Source: Bactericera cockerelli
Lineage: Eukaryota > Arthropoda > Insecta > Hemiptera > Triozidae
Length of the DNA stretch: 64,000 nt
NCBI GenBank assembly: GCA_024516035.1
Contig: CM044966.1
Coordinates: forward strand, 16,163,377-16,227,376
Direction: 5' to 3'
Shown here: one piece after another, positions 54,841 through 64,000 of the stretch
Layout of the letters: every line of letters starts with the position of its first letter
How positions within the stretch are numbered: the first letter of the stretch is position 1
Notes under the pieces: generated by a model
What the model was told of the DNA's origin: nothing
The model's database searches: none
What the model saw: the letters and a program-made list of their open reading frames with translations, nothing else
Translations under genes and position numbers: made by a program

Positions 54841-55185
54841 TCTACCCCTTGATCCATTAACTTCTCCCCCCCCCCCCACATGCTGCGAGGTAAAATATCC
54901 TCCTGTAGAGGTAAATTCCGTCCCCTCCCCTCTTCTCCGGAAGTAAAATTCCCCTCCTCTCCTCCCTTGAAAGTGAAATGCCCCTCTTCTAAAGGTAATT
55001 TCTCTACGAAGCTAATTTTAGTTTGGAGGTAATTTTTAATTGTTCCCCTGGGTCCGAGGTCTCGGGAATAAAAGGATGTGAGGGGATTAGGTGACCTGTG
55101 GCAGGATTATATTCGGGGCTTCCGGCTAAATGTCCTGCTTTCCTTCTGGTTGAAATTAGCTCCCTCTTTGTAGCTTTCTGCCTCT
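54841..55185. other. Spacer, weak AGGTAAA(A/T)T repeats
   Basis: Short words such as GAGGTAAATTC and GAAGTAAAATTCCC recur, giving a degenerate minisatellite look. No gene. Confidence 0.45.
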
Positions 55186-55189
55186 ACTT

Positions 55190-56415
55190 TATTCTCTCTC
55201 TCTCTATCTTTCTCTCTCTTTTTCTATAACTCTCCTTCTCAATCTCTCTCTCTAGCTATATTTTCTTCTCTCTCTCTCTCGCTTTATATCTTTCTCTATA
55301 TCTTCCTCTCTCTATCTCTCTCTCTCTCTTTCTCTATCTCTTCCTCTCTCTTTGTTTCTATAACTCTTATTCTCAATATCTCTTTCTCTCTTTTCTTCGC
55401 TCTCTTTTTTTTCTCTCTCTCTCTCCGTTTCACTCTAGATAAATCTTTTCTGTCGCTCCCGGCTTGCTCTCACTCTCTGACTCTCTTTTTTCCTCACACC
55501 CATTTTATTTGTCTCTACTGTTCTTTACTCTCTCTCGCTCTTGCTCTCTATCTCTCTTTTTCTATTTCTCTCTCTCTCTCTATCTTTCTCTCTCTCTCTC
55601 CCTCTCTTTTTTCCTCACACCCATTTTATTTGTTTCTACTGTTCTTTACTCTCTCTCGCTCTTGCTCTCTATCTCTCTTTTTCTATTTCTCTCTCTCTCT
55701 CTATCTTTCTCTCTCTCTCTCCCTCTCTTTTTTCCTCACACCCATTTTATTTGTCTCTACTGTTCTTTACTCTCTCTCGCTCTTGCTCTCTATCTCTCTT
55801 TTTCTATTTCTCTCTCTTTCTCTATCTTTCTCTCTCTCTCTCCCTCTCTTTTTTCCTCACACCCATTTTATTTGTCTCTACTGTTCTTTACTCTCTCTCG
55901 CTCTTGCTCTCTATCTCTCTTTTTCTATTTCTCTCTCTCTCTCTATCTTTCTCTCTCTCTCCATCCCTCTTTATATCTCTCTCTCTCTTTCTCTCTCTCT
56001 GTGTCTCTCTCTCTATACTTCATCTGCTGTCTTCCTTTTTCTTCTAACTTTCTCTTACCCTGCACCTCTAATCACTACCTTTTATCCCCCACCCCTCCCT
56101 CCCCCATCACCACTATCCTACCCATCTCTCCTTCTACCCTTGGTCCTTATTCCTCTATCTCTCTTCCACCACCACCCCTCTCCTCTCTTGTATGACTCTA
56201 TCTTCTTTCCCTAAACCATTTCTTGCTCTACACACTTTCCTCCCCCTAACCAACACCCTCCTCTTTCTACCTTCACTCCCCCCCTCCTCGAACCACCCAT
56301 GCCCTCCTTTCTATCGCTCTTCCTTCTTCTTCTCACCCATTTCTTACTCTACAGGAACTCTCTCTCTCTCTCTCTTCTCCCCCAACACCCCCTCTCTCTC
56401 CCCCCTCCCTCTCTA
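55190..56415. repeat. CT-rich block containing a 120-bp unit x 4
   Basis: At 55489-55970 four almost identical ~120-bp units start TTCCTCACACCCATTTTATT and continue with GTTCTTTACTCTCTCTCGCT and a CT run. Around them is ordinary CT simple sequence; 56040-56410 is C-rich. The 168-243-codon frames are artefacts of the repeat. Confidence 0.92.
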
Positions 56416-56459
56416 GTTGTGTGCTGCATTGTCTTTGCAACTGACAGAAATGTACGGCT

Positions 56460-56640
56460 GCGGACCGGAATTTGTTAGGGAGAAAAAAAATAAATAGAGA
56501 GGAAAAAAAAAACGTAAACTTTCAGCGGTGAAAAATAAGAGAGAGAGAAAGAGTGAGAGAGAGAGAGAGAGAGTGAGACAGAGAGAAAGAGAGAAAGAGA
56601 GAGAGAGAGTGAGACAGAGAGAGAGGAAAAAAACAAAACA
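56460..56640. repeat. GA-rich tract after a CT block
   Basis: (GA)n with GAGTGAGACAGAGAGA words. The strand bias switches from CT to GA near 56430. Confidence 0.85.
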
Positions 56641-56699
56641 CACAACAAACAGAAACTAAACGAGGCGAGGGTTAGATGACAAAGAAGAACGGAGTTAGA

Positions 56700-57428
56700 A
56701 TAGTTAGAAAAATAAAGTACATGAAAAAAAAAGCAAAGAAGAAAATGAATTGAAAGGAAAGAAGAAAGATGAATTGAAAGCAAAGAGTAAAGTTGAATTG
56801 AAATCAAAAAGGAAAAAGTTGAAGATGAATTGGAAGTAAAGAGGAGAGATGAATTGAAAGCAAAGAAGAATTAGTAGAAGATGAATTGAAATCAAAGAGG
56901 AAAAAGTAGAAGATAAATTGAAAGCAAAAAAGAATTAGTAGAAGATGAATCAAAAGCAAAGAAGAATTAGTAGAAGATGAATTGAAAGCAAAGAAGAATT
57001 TGTAGAAGATGAATTGAAATCAAAGAGGAAAAAGTAGAAGATAAATTGAAAGCAAAGAAGAATTTGTAGAAGATGAATTGAAAGCAAAGAAGAAAATGAA
57101 TTGAAAGCAAAGAAGAATTTGTAGAAGATGAATTGAAAGCAAAGAAGAATTCGTAGAAGATAAATTGAAAGCAAAGAAGAAAATGAGTTGAAAGCAAAGA
57201 AGAATTTGTAGATGATGAATTGAAAGCAAAGAAGAATTGTAGAAGATGAATTGAAAGCAAAGAAGAAAATGAAGAAGATAAATTGAAAGCAAAGAAGAAA
57301 ATGAATTGAAAGTAAAGAAGAATGAGTAGAAAATGAATTGAAAACAAAGAAGAATTAGTATAAGATTAATTGAAGGCAAAGAATAGTTAGTAGAAAATGA
57401 ACTGAAAGCAAAGAAAATTTTATAGAAG
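56700..57428. repeat. ~32-bp A-rich minisatellite, over 20 units
   Basis: Units of GAAGATGAATTGAAAGCAAA plus GAAGAATTTGTA, with shortened units (GAAGAAAATGAATTGAAAGC). It resumes after an insertion at 57688-57722. Confidence 0.92.
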
Positions 57429-57687
57429 ACTAGCCGTTTGCCCGTGCTTTGCAACGGGACTAAATTTCAAATTTACTAAGGCATGGCCGTACTGCTGGAC
57501 AGCAATGCCTTTTTGAACTTTTTATAATTTTTCTGGACAAAGCGATAGTGGTTTTGGGGGGGTCAATTCTGAGAAATTTTTCGCTATCTCTTACCGTTTT
57601 GGCTAAACAACTCCGGACAAACAAACATAGGTACCTAGGTAGGTAGGTAGGTAGGTAGGTAGTCCTTTTTTCTGTTTTATATATAGA
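57429..57687 (+). mobile_element. Unclassified insertion in the minisatellite, ~259 bp
   Basis: Interrupts the array between TAGAAG and ATGAATTC. Starts ACTAGCCGTTTGCCCGTGCT with a GCCCGTG/CAACGGG-type hairpin and ends TTTTATATATAGAG. It has GGTACCTAGGTAGG repeats near its end. This start and end wording is familiar from arthropod interspersed repeats, but I cannot name the class. No clear target duplication. Confidence 0.6.
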
Positions 57688-58280
57688 GATGAATTCAAAG
57701 CCAAGAAGAATCTGTAGAAGATGAAATTTCATTTGTTCCCATAGAGCTAAAACACATGTTTGGTATTTTTCTTAGATGAGTGTTTCAAAGCCTTTTTTAA
57801 ATCGTAGCCATGAAACAGGAGTTACTGTAGACGCTTGTGGTCTGTGTTGTAGTCTGCCCATCCCGCTGTATGACCCCCCTCTGATGGGCGAGAAGTGACA
57901 CAATACTTCCTATTTAGGTGCTGGCTCAACACAATATCCCTTACAAACAATTGTAACCAAATTAAGAATACAATTTTTTGTCAGCACGGAGTATCGAACC
58001 CGGGATCGCGCATTCTTGCTTCTTCTTTGCTTTTTTTCATCTACTTTATTTTTCAAACTATACTCTCCGTTCTTTTCTGTCATCTAACCCTCTTTTAATT
58101 TTAGTCTTTTTTAATATTTTTTTTCCCTGACAGTTCTAGCAATAGTTATTGTAATAATTATTTTGTAAAGTCCGCAGATCTGTGGGTGAGTATAACAGAT
58201 GATATTAGCACGTGCCAGGCCAACACGTCCGACGAAATTCAGTAAAACAATAATAATATCGCCTTATTTGCCCGACTAGA

Positions 58281-58444
58281 CCAACGTGCACTGGTAGACA
58301 AGTGGTTAACGCGCTATTCTGATCATATAGGTAGCGCAGGGATCCGTTGGTTCGAATCCCACCCAGTGCATGAATTTTTCCTCATTAATTTGAGTTTGTG
58401 ACCACATAATAATAAGACTCTGAGGGTTAGGTGGTAGAAAATGC
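58281..58444 (+). mobile_element. tRNA-derived SINE, family 1, copy c
   Basis: ACGTGCACTGGTAGACAAG, TGGTTAACGCGCTATTCTGA, GGTTCGAATCCCACCCAGTG, then the family body up to GGTGGTAGAAAATGC, where it stops short. Confidence 0.78.
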
Positions 58445-58495
58445 GACCTCTGAATTACCAAGCCGACCATTGACCACTGAGTTACAGGGACAAGT
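58441..58495 (-). mobile_element. tRNA-derived SINE, family 2, head fragment
   Basis: On the minus strand TTGTCCCTGTAACTCAGTGG and GGTAATTCAGAGGTCGC. It joins family-1 copy c directly, tail to head, in opposite orientation. Confidence 0.6.
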
Positions 58496-58734
58496 AGTAC
58501 GATTAATAACCATGTTGACCCAGCACCTAAATGGGAAGTATTGTGTCACTTCTCGCCCATCAGAGGGGAGGCATACTACGGGATGGGCAGGCTACAACAC
58601 AGACCACAAGCGTCTACAGTAGCTCCTGTTTCATGGCTACCAAATAAAAAAAGGCTGTGAAACACTCATCTTCGAAAAAAAAAAAAATATATAAGACTAA
58701 TAATAGACTAATAATTTAATATGACTAAAAAAAA

Positions 58735-58800
58735 CGAGTGGACTGGTGCACTAGATTTGCAAGCAAGTGACACGGGTTCGAATTCCTGCTATGAAATAAA
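58735..58800 (+). mobile_element. tRNA-like SINE head, weak
   Basis: GAGTGGACTGGTGCACTAGA and ACGGGTTCGAATTCCTGC (B box). The A box is poor. Confidence 0.4.
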
Positions 58801-58924
58801 AATGTTACAATGCCCCTCCCCCCACAACAACAAATATACAATCGCACTCAGATACATACGCACCCACACTAACCACAAACAGATGCATACCCACATCCAC
58901 AGTACTCACTCACACGTACACACC

Positions 58925-59425
58925 CACAAGAGGGAGAGAGAGAGAGAAAGAGGGAGAGAGAGAGGAGAGAGAGAGGGAGAGAGAGAGAGAAAGAGGGAGA
59001 GAGAGGGAGAGAGAGAGAAGTGGAAGGGGGAAAGAGAGGGAAAATATCAGAAAGAGGGGTACAGAAGAATAAGAAATAGATCATAAGACAGTCATGAGGG
59101 AAAGAGAGGGAGAACAGAATAAGGAGTGAAGAGTAAGATTCTCTGTCCTTCCTATTCCATTTAACTTCTCCCTTTTCTTCCATCTCTCTTCCTTTCTTTC
59201 TCTCTCTATCTTTCTTCCTCTCTTTCCTTTCTCTCTATATATTTCTCCTCCCTCTTTATATCTCTCTTTCTTTTTTACGTATGTCCCTCTCTTCTATCAC
59301 CCTTCTTCTATACCTCTCTCTCTCTCTTTCCTCTCTCTCTCTCCCTCTCCCTCTTTCCCTTCCCTCTTTCCCTCTTCTTCCTCTCTCTTCTCTCTCTCTT
59401 TCCATCCCCACAATTGTATTCCATA
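58925..59425. repeat. GA tract then CT tract (strand switch near 59130)
   Basis: GA-rich 58925-59110, short mixed join, CT-rich 59150-59425. A CA-rich stretch (58850-58925) precedes it. Confidence 0.87.
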
Positions 59426-59429
59426 CATC

Positions 59430-60455
59430 CTCTCCTCATTTATTTTTTATATTTTATTATTATAATATTATTATGATATTTCTGTGCATATTTTTTTTTA
59501 TCCCAGTTCTACTTTTATGCTCAGCATTTAGATCACGTACACCCGGGGAATAGAAAATCAATCCTTGCCACCACCAGAACAGCCACTGTATTATGAATAC
59601 TATGTAATATTACTTAGTATATACTTTTATATACTAATATTATTATTTATAAATGTTATTATAGTGGGTTTGTTACTGTATTCAATGTTTTTTGCTGTAT
59701 AAAATTCTATAGTGTAATATTAATAGGGGAAATGTGCTAATATCGAAAAATTTTCTTTTTTACAAAATATTCAATTCTTGGATAAAAAAATAATGAACAG
59801 TTAAAGATTTTTCAATAAAACATAATCAATTGTCAACATTTATTTTTTTTTATTTTTTTTCTGCATGTAATAAAAGCAAACGTCATCATCTTTAGTTCTT
59901 CGAAAGTTTTTTTTACAAGACAAAAGCTTTAACCCGGGGGTTCGATATTGGGACCATGCGTAAATTTTCATTTATTATTTTTTAATATTTTTTTTTACAA
60001 GTATGAAAAAATTGAGAAGATACACTTGAAATAGATATAAGATTTAAACTTAGAAGTATACCTATCCCAAAATTCAAGGAAATGTCATAACTACACAGTG
60101 CACACGCCTTATTTCGGAAGGCGGGGAGGGAGGTATCAAGAAACTCGAAGGTGGGTATGAATTCCTCCCTGCCTTAACCCCGCCCCCCGTCTCTGCCTCT
60201 TATTGCATTTAATCGCAAAAAAAAAAGAATGCCTCGTGCAGTCAATATGTGGAGGTGGGTCTTAGAAGCACCCTCTACAGACTCTACACATGTTTTGTTT
60301 TCGAAAATAACTCGAAATTGACGGTCTTTTTGTAGGAAAAATCTAATTGGGACGATGCTTGTTACAGCGTTTGTGGAACTTAAGCAGAATACAAGAAATT
60401 ACAAGTGCCAGCTTTAGTTTTAAGAAGCAGTTGTAATTTTAGATTTAAGTTCGAG
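59430..60455. other. AT-rich spacer, nothing recognised
   Basis: AT-rich, with a C/G-rich island at 60110-60190. No gene, RNA or repeat supported. Confidence 0.5.
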
Positions 60456-60459
60456 TATG

Positions 60460-60990
60460 TATCTAGGAGAGAGAGAGAGAGAAGGAGAGAGAGAAAGATA
60501 AGGAGAGAGAGAAGGAGAGAAAGAAAGAGAGAGAGAGAAGGGAGAGAGAGAAAAAGAGAAAGAGAGAAAGAGAAGGAGAGAAGAGAGAAGAAGAGAGAGG
60601 AGAAGGAAGAAAAAGAAAGGGAGAGAGAGATAGAGAGAAGGGAAAAGAGAGAAGGAGGAGAAAGAGAGAGAGAGAAAAGAAGAGAGAGAGAGAGAAGGAG
60701 AGAGAAGGAAATAGAGTGAAGGAGAGAAAGAAAGAGAGAGAGAGAGAGAAGGAGAGAAAGAGAAGGAGAGGGAGAGAGAAGGAGAGAGAGAAAGAGAAGA
60801 GAAGGAGAGGAGAGAGAAGAGGTCAGATTGAGAGAGAAAGGGATTTAATGTGTAGGTAAATCTCGGCTTTGTTGCTTTTTTCCCTTATTTTTCCCTTCTT
60901 CTTTTTCTTCTTATTTATCTTCTTCTTCTTCTTCTTCTTCTCCTTCTTCTTTATCTTCTTCTTCTTCTCCTCCTCCCCAGGACGTACTGT
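60460..60990. repeat. GA tract then TTC array
   Basis: GA-rich 60460-60830, then (TTC)n at 60895-60975; again a purine-to-pyrimidine switch. Confidence 0.88.
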
Positions 60991-61067
60991 TCCATCCCCA
61001 CCATAAATTAACAACTCAGACACAGGACTCTAAAGGGTCAGGCAATTAATTCACCGATAAATTTATC

Positions 61068-61275
61068 TTAGCACTCGTGGCCGAATGGTTTAAGGCGCTG
61101 CGCTGGTGTTGTGGATCAGCTAGGGCGGGGATCCCTGTGTTCGAATCCCAACCATTGCATAGTTTTATTCCTATTTCTCTACATGTACTCTTATGTACTG
61201 ACATTTCCGGCCTATTCAGGCTTGGTGAGGTTAATGTGGGTAGTTGTTTGTCTGTAAAGATGATAGGTATCAGAT
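61068..61275 (+). mobile_element. tRNA-Ser-headed SINE with the 5S-SINE body
   Basis: The head GCACTCGTGGCCGAATGGTT and GTGTTCGAATCCCAACC follows tRNA-Ser, with no anticodon stem and no acceptor pairing. About 50 bases later comes TTCCGGCCTATTCAGGCTTG, GTGAGGTTAATGTGGGTA, GTTTGT, the same central body as the 5S-headed copies at 43850 and 53022. Confidence 0.65.
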
Positions 61276-61915
61276 TGGAGCGTAGAGGTTCGTCTGTTAC
61301 GAGCGTATTGATTTGTGAATTATTTTATTTTTTTCTTTCTAAGTTTTTTGATGGATTTTCCATGAAAACATTTTTCTGATTTTTTCAATATCAAAAACTT
61401 TTTACCATACTATTAGTGGTGATCATAGAATTTTCCTATTTAAAGTAGTTATAGTGCAATTTTCAATTTAATTTTGAATTAATTTCTAATTTTTAAAGTG
61501 ATTGTCATTCATTCACCTGTGATCAAGCAGCAGGTCACGTGACTCTCCCGGGCTACCGGAGTAGCGGGGACAGGTGTGGTAAGATCACCTAGAGGAGGCC
61601 CCTATTAAAACTTTGGGTCTCAGAACAGTTACCTAACTTTGAATTATTGAATACCTACAGTACCTAGTACTTTCTATAAGATACTCTTATCAGTGTTATC
61701 TATTTCATTAACTATACCTATTTCTCTAACTGACTGCAGGTTCCGTTTCAATTTTTCTGCAATCAGTGGCGGATAACGTAAGTGGCCGTTAGCAAACAGT
61801 GGTGAATATAAACATTCGTATCCAACATTTTTTTTTTTTTTTTTTTTCATCAATAACTTCTTAACAAATTTGAAAGAGCATTTATATTTACTATGAATGT
61901 TGCCAAAGCTCATGA
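61276..61915. other. Spacer, possibly the 5' UTR of the R1-like LINE
   Basis: AT-rich, with a T run at 61829-61848. The element's 5' end cannot be placed; the part near ORF1 is probably its untranslated leader. Confidence 0.4.
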
Positions 61916-63178
61916 ATGATGGACGAATTCTTGTCACCGGAGGACCACCTGCTTGGTACTGGAAACCAGGCAGGTGGCAGCATTCTGTTCCAAACGCCTC
62001 TAACAAGTAGAACTTCAACATACATTAAAAAACCATTAAAAAGGAAAAATATCTCCCCCGTCATACAAGATGTACCAGGTCCTATGCAATTCCACCAAAT
62101 GCTACAGACAGTGTCAGAATCATTTGCCAAATTAGAAATCTTTGTTGATACGCAACCAGAAATAGTAAGTAAAGACTTGTTTATAGAACAAGTAAAAATT
62201 ATTAAGCTGAACATGGAAAAAATGTATTATCACTACAGCGCTGTACACAATATAGCCTTTGCTTAGGGTAACTCAACCAATACAAAAGAGTTGTTAGAGA
62301 TGATCTGTGAAAATGTACTGGACATTAAAGAAACAATAGCTGAGCCTCAAACTAAGACATACGCAAACGTCACTAAAATGGTAAAGTTGCCAGGAATTAA
62401 TAAGCCAGTTCTTCCAAAATCCAAACCAACCGTTCTAATCTACCCAGATGAAAATAACAAAGAAATAATGACCTCGAGTAAGAAGACTAAAGAAGCCGTA
62501 ATGCATGCGATCAGGCCCTCAGAAGTAGGAATTCAAATAGAAAGGGTGAAAGAAATCAGAAATGCAGGAATATGTGTGCACTTATCAAGCGATGAGGATG
62601 CTCACAAACTACAAGGTATGAATACACTCAATGAAATTGGCGTCACGTCAAAAGTTCCAGGAAAGAAGAATCCTAGGATAGCCATATACAATGTTCCATC
62701 GGAATGCGATGATAGTAAAATTTTGAGTGAGCTCTCTAAGCAAGTCCCAAACATGGATACAAATACTCTACGGCTGATAGGAAAGATGGGACCAAGGAAC
62801 AGGGAAACTTTTCATGCTTTAATAGAGTGCAATACAGAAGACAGAAAAAGAATAATACAGAAGGGTAAAATATATTTGGAATGGTCAGCCTGCCCAATGA
62901 AAGACCACATAAGTATACTGCAATGTTTTAAATGTCAGGATTTTGGTCACACTGCCCAAAAATGCACCACTAGTAAGCCCATCTGTAGATTCTGTGGATT
63001 AGATACCCACGATTCAAGAGCCTGTCAAGAAAAAGACAAACCCAACTTTAAGCCTGAATGCACACTCTGTAAAAAATTTGGAGCACAGAACACTGAACAT
63101 ATAGCATCAGACATTAAACTTTGCGAAATCTGGAAGAAAAAATACATGGCTACACTAAGAAACATAAACTATGACTAG
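61916..63178 (+). pseudogene. R1-like LINE ORF1 (nucleic-acid-binding protein), one internal stop
   Basis: A single frame of 420 sense codons if the TAG at 62264-62266 is passed; reading is open on both sides of it in the same frame. The second part has a mid-region followed by three zinc knuckles. The first starts CFKC...H...C, the second is CRFC...H...C, and the third CTLC has H and C further on; positions are 212-225, 232-245 and 257-278 counted from the Met at 62291. Such knuckles bind the element's RNA in R1/I-type ORF1 proteins. The stop makes this copy defective or leaves a shorter product. ORF1 ends four bases past the ORF2 ATG start region (ATGACTAG overlap). Confidence 0.88.
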
Positions 63179-64000
63179 CACATCTACCCTAAAAATTGGA
63201 CAGATTAATCTTGGAAACAGTAGAGCGTCTACTGCCGAACTCTACAATATAGCAATAACCCAAAAGTTAGACATAATACTAATGCAAGAGCCATATAACC
63301 AACTGTATCCGAATTCCAGTGTCACAAAAATACCAGGCCTTAGCAGAAATGCAAGAATTGTGAATTTTAAAACTCCAGAAAGAATTTATGCAGCAATTGC
63401 AGTCTTCAATCATAACATTAAAATTATGGCTATTGAGTCATTAAACACTATATTCTTTGCAGTTATTCTCCTCCACCTAAACAATGAAGACATTTATTTC
63501 ATAAGTGGATATTTAAAGCCGAATATTGATATCAACGTACATACCACACAACTTGGTCAAATCCTTATAAAACTAGCAGGAAAGAAGATAATAATCGGAG
63601 CCGATTTTAATGCAAGATCAATAGTGTGGCACGATAGATTAACAGACAATGAAGGAAGACATGTTGAAGATTTCATATTGAATCAAAATCTTTATTTATG
63701 TATTAGACCATCTAACAACATTTTGTAGCACCACCCAAAGAAAGTCAAATATTGATCTAACCCTAGTGTCCGGAAACATGATAGGTAGAATAGGCAACTG
63801 GAAAATCAGTGAAGATCTTATCATTATTAGTGACCACAATATGATAGAATATACGATAGGAGTCACCAATGTAAGACACGAAATTATTAATAAGAACTTT
63901 AATGTTGGAGCAGCCAATTGGGATACTTTTAGAGACCGCCTGCAAAATGAATATGAAACCAGTATTTGCAACGAACAAGATGTAGATGAACTTACCAAAC
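63171..64000 (+). pseudogene. R1-like LINE ORF2 (endonuclease part), frameshifted, runs off the window
   Basis: Starts inside the end of ORF1 (ATGACTAG, 63171-63178). The N-terminal part is an apurinic/apyrimidinic-type endonuclease: IGQINLGNSRAST with the Mg-binding-region Asn, ILMQEPY with the catalytic-region Glu (E40), and GADFNARSIVWHD. This endonuclease nicks the target for reverse transcription. The frame stops at 63726-63728, but homologous-looking sequence (FCSTTQRKSNIDLTLV) continues in another frame from about 63718 to the window end. One small indel near 63715 therefore breaks it. The reverse transcriptase lies beyond the window. The R1 clade is inferred from the QINL..SRA and QEPY patterns. 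Confidence 0.88.

Larger units (their letters stand above)
57774..58671. repeat. Inverted pair with 158-bp arms
   Basis: The left arm 57774-57931 starts AGATGAGTGTTTCAAAGCC. The right arm 58513-58671 is its reverse complement, about 92% alike by eye. The 581-bp centre holds a family-1 SINE and a family-2 SINE head. It may be a foldback element or two oppositely inserted repeats. A third, diverged scrap is at 5100-5165. Confidence 0.75.

Noticed and set aside
55464..56214. Open frames of 168-243 codons on the plus strand
   Set aside because: Three overlapping frames are open over the same 120-bp CT repeat; no domain, and composition follows the repeat.
61068..61160. A tRNA-Ser gene
   Set aside because: No anticodon stem and no acceptor pairing; a SINE body follows.

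Overview
The window looks like non-genic euchromatin or heterochromatin from an arthropod, most likely an insect. I see no convincing host protein-coding gene, no CRISPR array, no operon and nothing bacterial. The organism call rests on the mobile elements together: a CsRn1-type Ty3/Gypsy retrotransposon primed by tRNA-Trp, an R1-like LINE, a Tc1-type DD34E transposon, several TA-flanked long-TIR elements, and 5S-rRNA-derived and tRNA-derived SINEs. A hemipteran would fit, but the sequence alone does not prove it. Background DNA is AT-rich. A large part of the window is GA/CT simple sequence that repeatedly changes strand.

Layout. 0-5 kb: GA/CT repeats, a hAT-like MITE (213-397), a tRNA SINE and LINE 3' tails. 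5.9-10.7 kb: a LINE tail split by a decayed Tc1 element (6085-7686), then a 2.1-kb foldback-like element with 815-bp arms (7858-9997) holding a 5S SINE, then the first of three copies of a 700-bp dispersed family. 11.4-11.8 kb: a LINE reverse-transcriptase scrap. 12.06-16.2 kb: a CT-rich satellite with very long meaningless open frames. 19.05-22.13 kb: a 5'-truncated LINE on the minus strand with a perfect 15-bp target duplication. 23.0-25.7 kb: a TIR-bounded element filled with about 57 copies of a 25-bp repeat. 27.7-31.1 kb: two more long-TIR TA elements, one with a transposase remnant. 31.87-36.37 kb: an apparently intact Gypsy element with LTRs that differ by one base. 36.4-49.1 kb: SINEs, two more copies of the 700-bp family, a 243-bp perfect inverted repeat (41002-41537) and several minisatellites. 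50-57.4 kb: GA/CT tracts with higher-order repeats. 57.8-58.7 kb: an inverted repeat pair. 61.9-64.0 kb: the 5' part of a decayed R1-like LINE that runs off the end.

How the parts relate. The Gypsy element is the only element here that looks self-sufficient: gag and pol are open, overlap in the -1 frame, and share a GGGAAAC slippery heptamer. The SINEs, MITE, long-TIR elements and LINE fragments would depend on enzymes encoded elsewhere. I found no clearly new gene system. The best candidates for something not described are the exact 243-bp hairpin locus, the TIR element carrying a minisatellite, the 700-bp dispersed family, the T-arm-like hairpins in a LINE 3' region, and the central domain shared by 5S-headed and tRNA-headed SINEs.
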